Assembly (NCBI GenBank): GCA_003223995.1
Contig: QHYA01000061.1
Coordinates: forward strand, 3,050 to 67,049
DNA from: Acidobacteriota bacterium
GTDB taxonomy: Bacteria; Acidobacteriota; Polarisedimenticolia; QHYA01
Direction of reading: 5' to 3'
Length of the DNA stretch: 64,000 nt
The notes beneath the pieces are model-generated. The model was not told the DNA's origin, searched no databases, and saw only the letters and a list, made by a program, of their open reading frames with translations. The number at the start of each line of letters is the position of its first letter. Positions within the stretch are counted from its first letter, which is position 1. Shown here in pieces: positions 36,759 to 45,989 of the stretch. The position numbers and the translations under genes were made by a program.

Positions 36759-37112
36759 TGTTCTCCTCGCTGGGGTCATTCGCCCGGCTTTCCGCGCGTC
36801 CTTCCTTCTCAATCCAGCCGCGTTCGGGCGACCGAAGCAAGAATGCCGAGGGTCTTCGTCCGCGGGGTGGACCGACCGCGTGCAGGCCGATGATACTGGA
36901 TTCCCGGGGCGCCTACCGATCCGGCGAGGAACCGGAAGAACCGTGTTCAGCCCAAGGCGGGAAGATCGTTCTGCTTGCCGGGGCGGCCGAAGCTGTCCTG
37001 GAATCGGGAAAGACCCCCGCGCGCGGGGCGTGCGGGGGTCTCGGAGGCAGGCCGCGAACCGGCCAGAATGCCGCCGGCTTTCCCGGTGAGAACGGGGCAG
37101 CCGGCGGTCCGA
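36759..37112. other. Intergenic region between barrel and aminotransferase genes
   Basis: About 350 bases without a convincing gene. It holds the leader of the aminotransferase and, at 37012-37040, a hairpin that may end the transcript of the outer-membrane gene at 37113. Confidence 0.5.
37012..37040 (-). terminator. Hairpin downstream of the small barrel gene
   Basis: Arms GACCCCCGC (37012-37020) and GCGGGGGTC (37032-37040) form a perfect nine-base-pair stem with an 11-base loop. On the minus strand it is followed by only TTT, so it is a weak intrinsic terminator about 70 bases after the stop. Confidence 0.45.
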
Positions 37113-37667
37113 CTACTTGCCGAAGAAGATGGACAGCCCGGCCCGGATGCCGTAAACGTCCTGATCGTCGAAATCCGACTTGCCGAAGTTCCTGAGGTAG
37201 AAAGCTTGAACGTTGACTGCGGCGCTGTCGGAAGCCATGACACGGATGCCGCCGTGGCCTTCCGCCTGCCAACTGAACACGTCGTCGAGGTCTCCGAAGT
37301 TCTTCGCCGCGAAGGCCCCCACGAACGGGATGATCGAGCCGCTCGACTCGAAGTTGTAGCGATAGAAGCCGCCGATGCTCCCCGCCTCGGTCGTGGAGCC
37401 CTTGTCCGGGTCGAACCTTGAATAGGTGAGAACCGGCCCAACTTCGTGGTTATTGCTCAGCATGATCCCCCACAGCCCGTCGAGGGTCAGATCCTTGCTG
37501 CCGGACACGAGCTCCGTGCCGTCAGTCAGCTTGATCGCATCGTTATCTGTGTACGAAAAGGTCAGCTCCAACTCGTTGGTGCCTTCCTTGAGCGCGGCCG
37601 CGTTGAACACGCCGGCGAACAGCATCGTCGCGGCAACGGCCACGACTGTGAAACGAAAAAACTTCAT
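37113..37667 (-). CDS. Small outer-membrane beta-barrel protein
   Basis: A 184-aa protein with a signal peptide (FFRFTVVAVAATMLFAGVFN) and alternating strands for an eight-strand barrel like OmpW/OmpX: TNELELTFSYTDNDAIK, LDGLWGIMLSNNHEVGPVLT, SIGGFYRYNFESSGSIIPFV, and a last strand ending AGLSIFFGK with an aromatic residue near the C-terminus. AAGGAGG lies before the ATG at 37667; the frame to 37709 is rejected. It is a single gene, and its role cannot be told. Confidence 0.8.
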   Translation of the reverse strand: MKFFRFTVVAVAATMLFAGVFNAAALKEGTNELELTFSYTDNDAIKLTDGTELVSGSKDLTLDGLWGIMLSNNHEVGPVLTYSRFDPDKGSTTEAGSIGGFYRYNFESSGSIIPFVGAFAAKNFGDLDDVFSWQAEGHGGIRVMASDSAAVNVQAFYLRNFGKSDFDDQDVYGIRAGLSIFFGK

Positions 37668-37984
37668 TCCAATCCTCCTTCTGATGGCTCCAGAGTTCCG
37701 TCCTCTCATCCCCCGGCAGAGTAGAGCCCCACCTCCGCCGAATGGGCAAGAAACTGTTCACTCGTGACACCCCCCACAGAGATCGTGGAGTTTGCGTCGG
37801 ACTCTGCAAGAGGACTGCCACCAGGCCGGCGTCCCGCGCACGGGAGCGCAACACTGCCTGAATCATCGGTTGCGTGTGGGGACGGGGAAGGGAAGGGCCG
37901 GCCCGGGGTCGCCCATTTACTCCATTTTGTTGGATCAGTCCAAGCGGTTGGATGGGCCCGGACTCAGCCCATTGGGGCCGGCTC
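37668..37984. other. Intergenic region between rho and the barrel gene
   Basis: About 317 bases that hold the upstream region of the barrel gene and the end of the rho transcript. I see no gene, tRNA or strong hairpin here. Confidence 0.5.
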
Positions 37985-39355
37985 TCAGCCCACGCTGCGG
38001 AGGAACTGGGTGTTGTTGGGAAATTTCTCCAGGCGGGAGATGAGCGTGCTCATCGCCTCGACGGGCGAAAGGGTCGACAGGGCCCTCCGCAGCAGGTGCA
38101 CCCGCGACAGCTCCTCGCCGCCGTAGAGCTTCTCTTCCTTGCGCGTCCCCGAGCGCGAGATGTCGATGCAGGGGAAGATCCGCCGCTCGAACAGCGCCCG
38201 GTCGAGCAGGATCTCCGTGTTGCCGGTCCCCTTGAACTCCTGAAAGATCACCTCGTCCATGCGCGAGCCGGTGTCCACCAGCGCCGTCGCGATGATCGTC
38301 AGACTGCCTCCTCCCTCCGCGTTGCGCGCCGCCCCGAAGAAGCGCCGGGGCTTCTCCATCGTACGGGAGTCCAGCCCTCCGGAGAGGATCTTCCCCGAGC
38401 CCCGAAGCTCGGTGTTGTAAGCACGGGCCAGGCGGGTGATCGAGTCGAGCAGGACGACGACGTCCTTTCCGGACTCGACGAGTCTCCGGGCGCGTTCGAG
38501 AACGATCTCGGCCACCGAGACATGGTTGGCCGTCAGGTCGTCCATGGAGGAGGCGATCACCTCGGCCCGCACGTTGCGCCGCATGTCCGTGACCTCCTCC
38601 GGTCGCTCGTCGATCAGCAGGACGATGAGGATGACCTCCGGATGGTTCGTCGTGATGCTGCGGGCGATCTTCTGGAGGAGCACGGTCTTGCCCGCCTTCG
38701 GCGGGGCCACGATCAAGCAGCGCTGCCCCTTGCCGATGGGCGTCAACAGGTCGAGCACCCGCGTGGAGGTATCTGCTTCCTTCGTTTCGAGGGTCAGACG
38801 CTCGTTCGGATCGATCGAGACGAGCTCCGAGAAGGGACGGCGCTGCCGGTAAGCGTTCGGGTCGCCGTAATTGAGGGAATCGATCGTGACCAGCGACGCG
38901 CCGGACCCCCGGCCCGGTCTTCTCTCCGCGGCACCGGAGACCGCGACCCCCTGGAGCAGTCCCCACTCGCGGATGAGGTTCTTGGGAACGGAAACGTCCC
39001 CGGCCGCGGGAAGGTAGTTGTTCTCCGCGAGCCGGAGAAACCCGTTCCCGTCCGCCATCAGCTCGAGGACGCCGGAGGCGGGAACAGGCTCAGCCGCCGG
39101 ACCCCCCTGCGGGGAGCCTCGGGAGACCGACACCGCAACGGCAGTCTGACTCCGCGGGAGGCTGTTGTGCCGGTCCTGGCCGGGCGGACGGAAGCCCCGC
39201 CGGCGGCCGCGACGCCCGCGCCTTCGGCGGTTATTGCTCTGGGGAGGTTCCTGGTTCAAGTTCCCTGACTGCTGCTGTCGAGGTGGCTGCAGGCATGCAG
39301 TTCCGTTGACACGCTTGGCTCCTCTTCGATCAGAGATGCCGGCCTCTCTTGCCAT
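37985..39355 (-). CDS. rho: Transcription termination factor Rho
   Basis: About 456 aa; the hexameric RNA helicase that ends transcription. The N-terminus is a low-complexity, Arg/Gln/Asn-rich segment (NNRRRRGRRGRRRGFRPPG), an insertion domain common in GC-rich phyla. The RNA-binding fold follows (GVLELMADGNGFLRLAENNY), then the motor with Walker A (VAPPKAGKTVLLQKIARSI), LLIDERPEEVTDMRR and Walker B (DVVVLLDSITRLARAYN). The ATG at 39355 lies 26 bases inside the end of the inositol-phosphate synthase gene, so the two are coupled. A longer frame to 39487 is out of the family pattern. Confidence 0.96.
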   Translation of the reverse strand: MAREAGISDRRGAKRVNGTACLQPPRQQQSGNLNQEPPQSNNRRRRGRRGRRRGFRPPGQDRHNSLPRSQTAVAVSVSRGSPQGGPAAEPVPASGVLELMADGNGFLRLAENNYLPAAGDVSVPKNLIREWGLLQGVAVSGAAERRPGRGSGASLVTIDSLNYGDPNAYRQRRPFSELVSIDPNERLTLETKEADTSTRVLDLLTPIGKGQRCLIVAPPKAGKTVLLQKIARSITTNHPEVILIVLLIDERPEEVTDMRRNVRAEVIASSMDDLTANHVSVAEIVLERARRLVESGKDVVVLLDSITRLARAYNTELRGSGKILSGGLDSRTMEKPRRFFGAARNAEGGGSLTIIATALVDTGSRMDEVIFQEFKGTGNTEILLDRALFERRIFPCIDISRSGTRKEEKLYGGEELSRVHLLRRALSTLSPVEAMSTLISRLEKFPNNTQFLRSVG

Positions 39356-40637
39356 TTCCCCTCGCCCAGCCGGCGATTCTCTGAACCGCCTCGTCGAGCG
39401 CTTGGCGCTGCGCGAAGAGGTCGTGCACCGGCTGGCCGTTGCGCACGGTCGGGCTCTTGAAGTACAGCGAGAGCCACTCCTGTGCACCCCTCAGTCCGGA
39501 GCGCTGCGCCAGGTCCGTCCAGAGCACGAGATCGAGGGCGAGGGGGGCCGCGAGAATCGAATCGCGGCAGAGAAAGTTCACCTTGATCTGCATCGGGTAG
39601 CCAAGCCATCCGAAGATGTCGATGTTGTCCCAGGCTTCCTTGTTGTCCTTCCGGGGCGGGTAGTAGTCGATCCGCACCTGGTGGACGAAATCGCCGTAGA
39701 GGTCAGGATACTGGGAGGGTTGGAGGATGCCCCTCAGGACCGACAGCTTGCTTTCCTGCTTCGACTTGAGGGAGGCGGGATCGTCCAGGACCTCGCCATC
39801 CCGGTTTCCCAGGATGTTGGTCGAGTACCAGCCTGCGAGGCCGAGGGCCCGCACCTTCAGGCCTGGGGCGAGAATCGTCTTCAGCAGTGTCTGGCCCGTC
39901 TTGAGATCGCGGCCGGCCACCGGAACTCGCAGCTCCTCGGACATCTCCAGCAGAGCCGGGATGTCCGCCCCGCGGCTCGGCGTGCAGTTCACCACCGGGA
40001 TCCGCTCCTTGAGGGCCGCGTAGGTGTAGATCATCGCCGGCGAGATCCTCTCGTCGTCCTCACGCAGGCCTTTCTCGAAGGACCTCAGCTCGTGATGGAC
40101 GGGCGCCAGCTCCTGGTAGGTCTCGGTCGACGCGCAGTTGAGAAGCACCAGACGCTCCGCTCCGGACGCTTCGCGGAAGCGGTGGATGTCTTTCACGACC
40201 TCCTCGACGCTCCCGAGCCACCCCATGGGCGGCCTCGAGTGTGTCGCCTCGATTCGCCTCAGGTAGCGCGGGTCGAAGATCCCCCGCCACGGGCGGATCG
40301 ACTCCAGCTCTGACTTCAGCAGCGCCAGCAGCCCGTCTTCCAGCACCCTTGCTTTCTTCGCGGCCGAATACGCGTCATCCGAGACGACATCCCACCCGCC
40401 GAAGGCGAGGTCGGCGAGGCCCGCGAGCGGCACGGCCTCGCCGAAGGGGACGGAGTCCGGCTGGCCAGACGGGCCGGGAAGCTGCCCCATCTGGGTGAGC
40501 GATCCGATCGGCTTTCCGAGATTGCGCCGCACGGCCAGTACCCCGGCGATAAGCGCGGTGGAGAGGGAGCCCATACCGACGATCAGCACCCCGAGACGCC
40601 CCGATGCAGGGGCCGGCTTGATCGGTTCTTGTCTCAT
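39330..40637 (-). CDS. Inositol-3-phosphate synthase (Ino1-type)
   Basis: About 435 aa. The enzyme converts glucose 6-phosphate to inositol 3-phosphate with NAD. Visible are the dinucleotide motif LIVGMGSLSTALIAGVLAVR, FGGWDVVSDDAYSAA, NCTPSRGADIPALLEMSEEL, AGRDLKTGQTLLKTILAPGL and DYYPPRKDNKEAWDNIDIFG, which track the family core. This suggests inositol-containing lipids or solutes. The ATG at 40637 was chosen; the frame extends to 40694. It overlaps rho by 26 bases. Confidence 0.9.
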   Translation of the reverse strand: MRQEPIKPAPASGRLGVLIVGMGSLSTALIAGVLAVRRNLGKPIGSLTQMGQLPGPSGQPDSVPFGEAVPLAGLADLAFGGWDVVSDDAYSAAKKARVLEDGLLALLKSELESIRPWRGIFDPRYLRRIEATHSRPPMGWLGSVEEVVKDIHRFREASGAERLVLLNCASTETYQELAPVHHELRSFEKGLREDDERISPAMIYTYAALKERIPVVNCTPSRGADIPALLEMSEELRVPVAGRDLKTGQTLLKTILAPGLKVRALGLAGWYSTNILGNRDGEVLDDPASLKSKQESKLSVLRGILQPSQYPDLYGDFVHQVRIDYYPPRKDNKEAWDNIDIFGWLGYPMQIKVNFLCRDSILAAPLALDLVLWTDLAQRSGLRGAQEWLSLYFKSPTVRNGQPVHDLFAQRQALDEAVQRIAGWARGNGKRGRHL

Positions 40638-41065
40638 CTTTGGCTGGATCCTCCCATAGGCCCTGCCTCCGCGGCGCGCCGCGAATGGACACATGCGGGC
40701 TCGTCACCTAGGCCCGAGTTATTCACGAGACATCGTTGCGAGGCCAAGTCATCGCTTTCAGGAGCGGAAGCCCCTGAAAGCGCTCCAGCCGCGCAGCGGG
40801 AAGAGAGCATGGCCGTCGTGCCCGGCTTTCGCAGGCGCGAGGACCTGAAGCGCGAATTCTCCGATCGCGCAGCGCGAGGGGATCGCCTTCGCGGGCGCTG
40901 GCGGGCTGTTCGCGTCCGGCGCTCCGAGCGCGAAGCGCGAGGGGATCGCCTTCGCGGGCGCTGGCGGGCTGTTCGCGTCCGGCGCTCCGAGCGCGAAGCG
41001 CGAGGAGTATCCGAGGGGTGCGGGGTGGTCGGTTGGCCGCCAGGCATGTCGCAAGGTCCGAGCAA
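40638..41065. other. Intergenic region with tandem repeat
   Basis: About 430 bases between divergent genes. It holds the 63-base repeat at 40872-41005 and GC-rich, Arg-coding low-complexity DNA. I see no gene; open frames here are by-products of the repeat. Confidence 0.5.
40872..41005. repeat. 63-base tandem repeat, two perfect copies plus 8 bases
   Basis: Copy 1 runs 40872-40934 and copy 2 runs 40935-40997; by eye they are identical. The first 8 bases of a third copy end at 41005. The period is a multiple of three, so all frames stay open through it. It lies upstream of the DegT gene and divergent from the inositol-phosphate synthase gene. Confidence 0.85.
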
Positions 41066-42310
41066 GTGCGGGGCGGAAGACCCGCGGTTTCGAAGCAACT
41101 GGCCGTTCGATGGCCGGTGATCGGCGCGGCGGAGCGACAGGCGGCGCTCGGAGTTCTCGACAGCGGGATACTGAACGGCCCGAGTGCCCCCCAGGTCAAG
41201 GGACTCGAGAAGGAATTCGCCGCCTTCCTGGGAGCCCGGTTCTGCCTGGCGACCAACAGCGGCACGGCGGCTCTCCATATGGCGCTCGCCGCGGGCGGCA
41301 TCGGCGCCGGCGACGAAGTCATCACGACCGCGTTCAGCTACGTCGCCACCCCACTCGCGATCCTCTATCAGAGCGCCGTCCCGGTCTTCGTGGACATCGA
41401 TCAGGAAACGTTCAACATCGACCCCTCTCTCATCGAGGAGCGGATCACGCCGCGCACGCGCGCGCTGCTGCCCGTCCATATCCACGGTCTCCCCTGCGAC
41501 ATGGACGAGATCAACTCCATCGCCCGCCGCCGCGGACTTCTGGTCATCGAGGACGCCGCCCAGGCTCACGGAGCCTCCTACCGCGGCCGGCCCGCGGGCA
41601 CGCTGGGAGCCATGGCGGGCTTCTCCCTCAACGCGACAAAAAACCTTCCGTGCGGGGAGGGCGGGCTGTTCGTGACCAACAACGAGACGTTCCTTCCCGT
41701 GGCCCGTCGGATTCGCCTTCACGGCATCGACGCCGAGGAAGTCCCCTTCGATCCCACCCACCCGCTCGACGAGGAGGGAGAGGAGAAGGTCACTGGTATG
41801 GGCTGGATGTACATGCCGCAGGAACTTCCTGCGGCCATCGCGCGGGCGCAGTTGCGGCGTCTCGTGGAGTTCAACGAGAACGCCGCGGCGAACGCGGCCC
41901 TCCTGACCTCGCGGCTGTCCGGTCTTCCCGGGGTGATCCCGCCGTCGTGCCCTCCAGACCGGACCCACATCTATCACAAGTACCGGGTCCGGCTCGATCC
42001 GGAAGCGATGGGGTTCTCCATGCCGGCGGCCGAAATGCGCGATACCGTGCTCACCGCGTTGCGCGCAGAAGGAGTGGAGGCGACTCTCTGGGGCGCGAAG
42101 CCTCTGCCCGAGCTGGAGCTGTTCCGGGGCCTGGGCCATGCGCGCGGCTGCGCTCCTCGCACCAGCGAGCTGCTCGACTGCTCCCTCGTCGTCGGCTCGC
42201 AGTCCTACCCTCTCTTTCCGCAGCCGCGGGCTCTGATGGAGCAGTATGCCGACGCTTTCGAGAAGGTCGTGACCAACATCGCCAAGCGTGTCGACGCCGT
42301 TCAACGGTAG
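41066..42310 (+). CDS. DegT/DnrJ/EryC1/StrS family PLP aminotransferase
   Basis: About 414 aa. The family aminates keto-sugar nucleotides for surface glycans or antibiotics. Motifs: VRWPVIGAAERQAALGVLDS, GARFCLATNSGTAALHMALA, DEVITTAFSYVATPLAILYQ, HIHGLPCDMDEI, VIEDAAQAHGASYRGRPAG and the lysine in GFSLNATKNLPCGEGG. The GTG at 41066 is my choice of start; the frame is open to 41018. It is followed 33 bases later by a Gfo/Idh/MocA gene, a usual partner in making amino or imino sugars. The sugar cannot be told. Confidence 0.9.
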   Translation: MRGGRPAVSKQLAVRWPVIGAAERQAALGVLDSGILNGPSAPQVKGLEKEFAAFLGARFCLATNSGTAALHMALAAGGIGAGDEVITTAFSYVATPLAILYQSAVPVFVDIDQETFNIDPSLIEERITPRTRALLPVHIHGLPCDMDEINSIARRRGLLVIEDAAQAHGASYRGRPAGTLGAMAGFSLNATKNLPCGEGGLFVTNNETFLPVARRIRLHGIDAEEVPFDPTHPLDEEGEEKVTGMGWMYMPQELPAAIARAQLRRLVEFNENAAANAALLTSRLSGLPGVIPPSCPPDRTHIYHKYRVRLDPEAMGFSMPAAEMRDTVLTALRAEGVEATLWGAKPLPELELFRGLGHARGCAPRTSELLDCSLVVGSQSYPLFPQPRALMEQYADAFEKVVTNIAKRVDAVQR

Positions 42311-42343
42311 ACCGCCAGGAGCCGAAGGCCCAGGAGAGGATCG

Positions 42344-43336
42344 ATGAAAATCGTCAGGGTGGGGATGCTCGGGGCGGGCGGCATGGGCAGGACGCATGCG
42401 GAGATCCTCGCCCGCGACGAGCGGGTGAGAATCGCCGGTGTGGCCGATCTCGATCCTTCCCGGGCTCGCCGTCTGGCGGAGGACCTGGGCACGCGGGCGC
42501 ATTCCGACCTGAAAGGGCTTCTCTCGACCGGCATCGACCTCTTGTTCGTCACCACCCCCAACCGTTACCACGCCGAGGCCGCCGGTATCGCCCTGGAAAA
42601 CGGCGTGGCCGTGTTCTCCGAAAAGCCCATGGCCACCAGCTTCGATGAGGCGCGCCGGCTCTGCGAACTGGAGCAGCGGCCCGGCGCCTTCTACGTCGTG
42701 GCTCACAACCGCCGCCACTCCCCCGTCTACCGCCGCGTCAAGCAACTGCTTGCCGAGGGCTTCCGGCCGCTCGTTGCCAACATGAAGATGCATGAAGGGG
42801 ATTATCGAACTCCCGCGTGGGTCAACGACCCGGCCATGTCCGGCGGCTTTCTCTACGAGAACCTGGTGCACTTCTTCGACCTGATGGAGTGGCTGATCGG
42901 ACCTGTGGCGGAAGTCTCCTGCCTCGCACGCAAGCCCTTCTACCAGGATTTCAACGACTTCGTGATCGCCGCAGCGTTCTCCGAGGGGGCGATCGCCGCG
43001 CTCACCGCCACCGGCCACGCTTCCTGGCTCCACCCGGCCGAGAAGACCGAGCTGATCGGGGACCATGCCGCTATCGTCGCCGAGGAACTCGACCGCGTAT
43101 TCTACTCTCCCGGCGATGGGGTGGAGGTCCGCGTCCACGATTACTCCCGTCTTCCTCGGGGCGAGCGCTGGGGATATCGGGACCAGGACTCCGAGGCCAT
43201 CGAATCATACCTCACGGGCGCGAGCCCATGCTTCCCAGCCCGGCGGGCGCTGCGGACGCTGGAGATCGCGGAAGCCTGCCGGCAGGCTGCCGCGGAAGGG
43301 CGTCCCGTGCGGCTCGCACCGCCTCCCTCGGATTGA
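42344..43336 (+). CDS. Gfo/Idh/MocA family oxidoreductase
   Basis: A 330-aa NAD(P)-dependent sugar dehydrogenase-type protein. The Rossmann motif is GMLGAGGMGRTHAEI, with the EKPM lysine in FSEKPMATSFDEA and a C-terminal substrate domain (GGFLYENLVHFFDLMEWLIG). AGGAGAGG lies just before the ATG. Together with the DegT aminotransferase it may make a modified sugar, for the exopolysaccharide or the lipopolysaccharide. It converges with the patatin gene, eight bases apart. Confidence 0.92.
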   Translation: MKIVRVGMLGAGGMGRTHAEILARDERVRIAGVADLDPSRARRLAEDLGTRAHSDLKGLLSTGIDLLFVTTPNRYHAEAAGIALENGVAVFSEKPMATSFDEARRLCELEQRPGAFYVVAHNRRHSPVYRRVKQLLAEGFRPLVANMKMHEGDYRTPAWVNDPAMSGGFLYENLVHFFDLMEWLIGPVAEVSCLARKPFYQDFNDFVIAAAFSEGAIAALTATGHASWLHPAEKTELIGDHAAIVAEELDRVFYSPGDGVEVRVHDYSRLPRGERWGYRDQDSEAIESYLTGASPCFPARRALRTLEIAEACRQAAAEGRPVRLAPPPSD

Positions 43337-43344
43337 TCTCCTCG

Positions 43345-45498
43345 TCACGAGGGAGGCATCACGGGAACAGAGGCCTCGGCGCTGAACAGCGCCTTTCTCA
43401 GATCGACAATCGACCGCAGCTTGCGTCCGGTCCGCAATGACCCCTGAGGCTGCCCCAGGACCCTCAGCTCGCACAGCCCCATAGAGATGTTGCGCTCCAT
43501 ATCGGGGAAACGTTCGCCGAGCGAGGCCATGATCTGGCGTTCCACCGATTCCTGCGAAGCGCCGTTGCTCAGCTCCACCCGCATTTCCACGACGTCCCTG
43601 AGCCCCGGCCTCGTCGTCACGACCTGCCAGTCGTGCCCGATGCCTCGCACCCCCTCCAGCAACCGCTCGAACATCCAGGGGCTGATATTGCCGAGTCCGC
43701 AGTTGACCATCTCGTCGCAGCGCCCGCGGATCTTGGAGATGCGCCGCAAGGCCCGGAGATCGCAGTTGCAGGAGCCCTCCATGAAGCTGGTCACGTCCGA
43801 GGTCCTGTAGCGCAGAAGCGGCATGACGCGCCGCGAGAGTGTCGTGAAGACGAGCTCTCCGTTGCGCTCCTCGTCCGGTTCGGGAATCTCGAACCAGAAT
43901 TTCAGTTCCTGGAGATGGTAGCCGTTCTTGCGGCTGCACTCCGAGCCCGCCGTGCCGAAGGACTCCGTCTGGCCGTACGTCAGGTAGAGGTTCGTGTTCC
44001 AGACCTCCTCGACGTACCGGCGGGACTGCTCGGACATGTTCTCGCCGCCGACGAGCATCAACTTCACCGGCCAGGTTCCCATTTTCTCAGCGACCTCTGT
44101 CAGGCTCACGATCCATGAAGGCTCGACAATCATCACGTTGAACCGGTAGTCGCGAGCGCGCTCGAAGAACTCCTCGGGAGGGAGCTTGCCCGCCTCGACG
44201 AGGAAGCAGCCGAGGATCTGCGTCGCGGCCCGCAGGGCCGCCCCGGCGTTCCAGAAGGGAAGGTCCAGCGCCGAGACCACGCGGTCCTCCGACCGGACCC
44301 CGAAAGCCCACAGCCCCGCGGCCCCGTCCCGTCCCATGTCGCGCATCTCCTCGAGCGAGAAGAAGACCTTCTTGCTCTTCGGCGAGAGCGTGCCGGTCGT
44401 CTCGAAACCGGCTTGCGGACGGTCACAGAGGAAATCCTCGATGGGGTTGGTGAGCAGGTCATGAGAGGTCGTGTAAAGGTCGCCCAGGTCCGCCGGGCAG
44501 CGCGCCGCCTCCGGATCGACGCCATGCTCCGCGAAGCGTCGCCTGTAGAAGGCCGAGCGGCTCGCGACCCACCTCATCGTAGCCCGGAAATCGGCCCCCT
44601 GCACCCGCCGCAGGTAGCTGTCGGGCATCCGCCTCGCGAACCACAGCCGCCGCGACGGAGAATCACCGAGGATAACTCGATCGAGCAGGGTGCTTACCAC
44701 GTTGCGCATTTCAATCAGGTTCTCCAGAACGCGAACCGGGTGATCGGTCGGCGGCGCTTCGACAAACCGCTGCCCCCCCGGCCTCCCCTCGGAAGTCCGG
44801 GGTCTGGGGCGGAGAACCAGCAACCGGTCCCCGAGCAGCTTCTGCCAGCGCACGAGCTCGCTGTGCTTTGCCCGTTTCCTCGAAGGGGTCAGATCGACAG
44901 CGATGATGTGGGTCGCCGAAACGGGCGCACTGACGGCGTGAACAACCGGCGTGGGGGAGGACAGTCCGCCGTCCACAAGCCTCCTCTCCAGGCCGTCCAC
45001 CTCCTTCCGCATCGGCGGAAAGAGGAATGGCACTCGGGAGCTTGCGCGGACGGCCTCCGAGAGGCTGAAGCCGCGCTCGAGGCCCGTCACAGCGAAGATC
45101 CTCTCGCGTCGGACCAGATCGTGCATCAGGAAGCCGATCCTCCGAACCCCGTGGTGAAGCCTGCGAAAATCGTATTGCTCGAGACGGTCGAGCTGATGAT
45201 GGATCGGGTAAGACCAGCGGGCGAAGAAGCGGCCCATCTTCCCTTCGGATCGAAGGGTGACGGCGTGGGAGAAGACTCCCATCAGTTTGATACCGAAAGC
45301 GCTCTCGAGCAGATCCTCGACGGGAAGACCCACAGCGGCGTAATAGGCGCTGACGATGCTTCCGACGCTGCAGCCGATCATCGAGTGGACGGGGACACCC
45401 AACTCCTTCAACCTCTCGAGTACGCCGACGTGGGCGGGGCCGCGGAAGCCTCCCGAGCCCAGTACGATAGCGACCTCCTTCGCCTGCACCTGCTTCAT
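43345..45498 (-). CDS. Patatin-like phospholipase fused to a PaaK-like adenylate-forming domain
   Basis: A 717-aa fusion. Residues 1-280 are a patatin domain: oxyanion loop GSGGFRG (14-20), nucleophile in GCSVGS (Ser about 44), DGG (Asp about 176). Residues about 300-717 resemble phenylacetate-CoA ligase/CapK enzymes: ETTGTLSPKSKKVFFSLEEM, LMLVGGENMSEQSRRYVEEV, YLTYGQTESFG, MPLLRYRTSDV and ISKIRGRCDEM, with a Cys-rich CNCDLRALRR. The first part could release a fatty acid and the second activate it; that is inference. AGAGGA lies upstream of the ATG at 45498; an ORF to 45615 is rejected. It is a single transcription unit. Confidence 0.85.
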   Translation of the reverse strand: MKQVQAKEVAIVLGSGGFRGPAHVGVLERLKELGVPVHSMIGCSVGSIVSAYYAAVGLPVEDLLESAFGIKLMGVFSHAVTLRSEGKMGRFFARWSYPIHHQLDRLEQYDFRRLHHGVRRIGFLMHDLVRRERIFAVTGLERGFSLSEAVRASSRVPFLFPPMRKEVDGLERRLVDGGLSSPTPVVHAVSAPVSATHIIAVDLTPSRKRAKHSELVRWQKLLGDRLLVLRPRPRTSEGRPGGQRFVEAPPTDHPVRVLENLIEMRNVVSTLLDRVILGDSPSRRLWFARRMPDSYLRRVQGADFRATMRWVASRSAFYRRRFAEHGVDPEAARCPADLGDLYTTSHDLLTNPIEDFLCDRPQAGFETTGTLSPKSKKVFFSLEEMRDMGRDGAAGLWAFGVRSEDRVVSALDLPFWNAGAALRAATQILGCFLVEAGKLPPEEFFERARDYRFNVMIVEPSWIVSLTEVAEKMGTWPVKLMLVGGENMSEQSRRYVEEVWNTNLYLTYGQTESFGTAGSECSRKNGYHLQELKFWFEIPEPDEERNGELVFTTLSRRVMPLLRYRTSDVTSFMEGSCNCDLRALRRISKIRGRCDEMVNCGLGNISPWMFERLLEGVRGIGHDWQVVTTRPGLRDVVEMRVELSNGASQESVERQIMASLGERFPDMERNISMGLCELRVLGQPQGSLRTGRKLRSIVDLRKALFSAEASVPVMPPS

Positions 45499-45628
45499 CT
45501 TTTGCCGTTCCTCTGAACCCGGCAGGCTGCGTCTCTCTTGCGCGCTGCTTGGCAGCATCCGGGCAAACGGGGCGATTCTACACCACAGGGGGAGACACCG
45601 CACATTGATCTTCAAGGGCGGTCCAATG

Positions 45629-45662
45629 AAAAAAACAAAACCCCGGGGCTTTCGCCCCGGGG
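45629..45662 (-). terminator. Intrinsic terminator, minus strand
   Basis: Arms CCCCGGGGC (45641-45649) and GCCCCGGGG (45654-45662) form a perfect nine-pair stem with a four-base loop that reads GAAA on the minus strand. The run at 45629-45640 gives TTTTGTTTTTTT after the stem on the minus strand. It ends transcripts coming from the thiamine cluster or from a small RNA, 130 bases before the patatin start. Confidence 0.85.
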
Positions 45663-45960
45663 CACATCACCGGGCCCTATTGGGGGGGAGTATAGAGCCC
45701 GGCACAGCATCAGTTCGCTTGATAACAATCTAGCGCCGATCCGTGCACCGCGCCAGTTCCGGCTCCGCCCATGCTCCCTGTCTGGCTTGCGTCATCGCCA
45801 GGAGACGTGGGGACGGTCATTCTGCATCCCCGCCTGGTTCGCACAGGGCATGATTTGGCGCGCCCGCAGAAGAGCCGATGGGACCAACAATTGGCAGGAA
45901 GGTTGCACAGATAGCCAGTGCAGAGCGCGGGCGGAGGTCACCTGTCCCCCCCTCTCCCGC

Positions 45961-45989
45961 AGCCGGCAGGGGATCGTCCCCTGCCGGCT
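45961..45989 (+). terminator. Strong hairpin, possible plus-strand terminator
   Basis: Arms AGCCGGCAGGGGA (45961-45973) and TCCCCTGCCGGCT (45977-45989) make a perfect 13-pair stem with a three-base loop. The plus strand continues CTGTCTTTTGTG, a modest T-run. No plus-strand gene ends near it. On the minus strand it lies 18 bases after the HEAT gene stop, so it may instead protect that transcript's end. Confidence 0.55.

Noticed and set aside
40872..41005. CRISPR array
   Set aside because: The copies are adjacent without spacers, and only two are complete.
40634..43138. Minus-strand open frame of 834 codons
   Set aside because: Antisense to the DegT and Gfo/Idh/MocA genes, and it runs through the tandem repeat. 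No recognisable domain.
45740..45960. 6S RNA, SRP RNA, tmRNA or RNase P RNA
   Set aside because: I looked for the conserved cores of each on both strands and did not find them. A covariance search would settle it.
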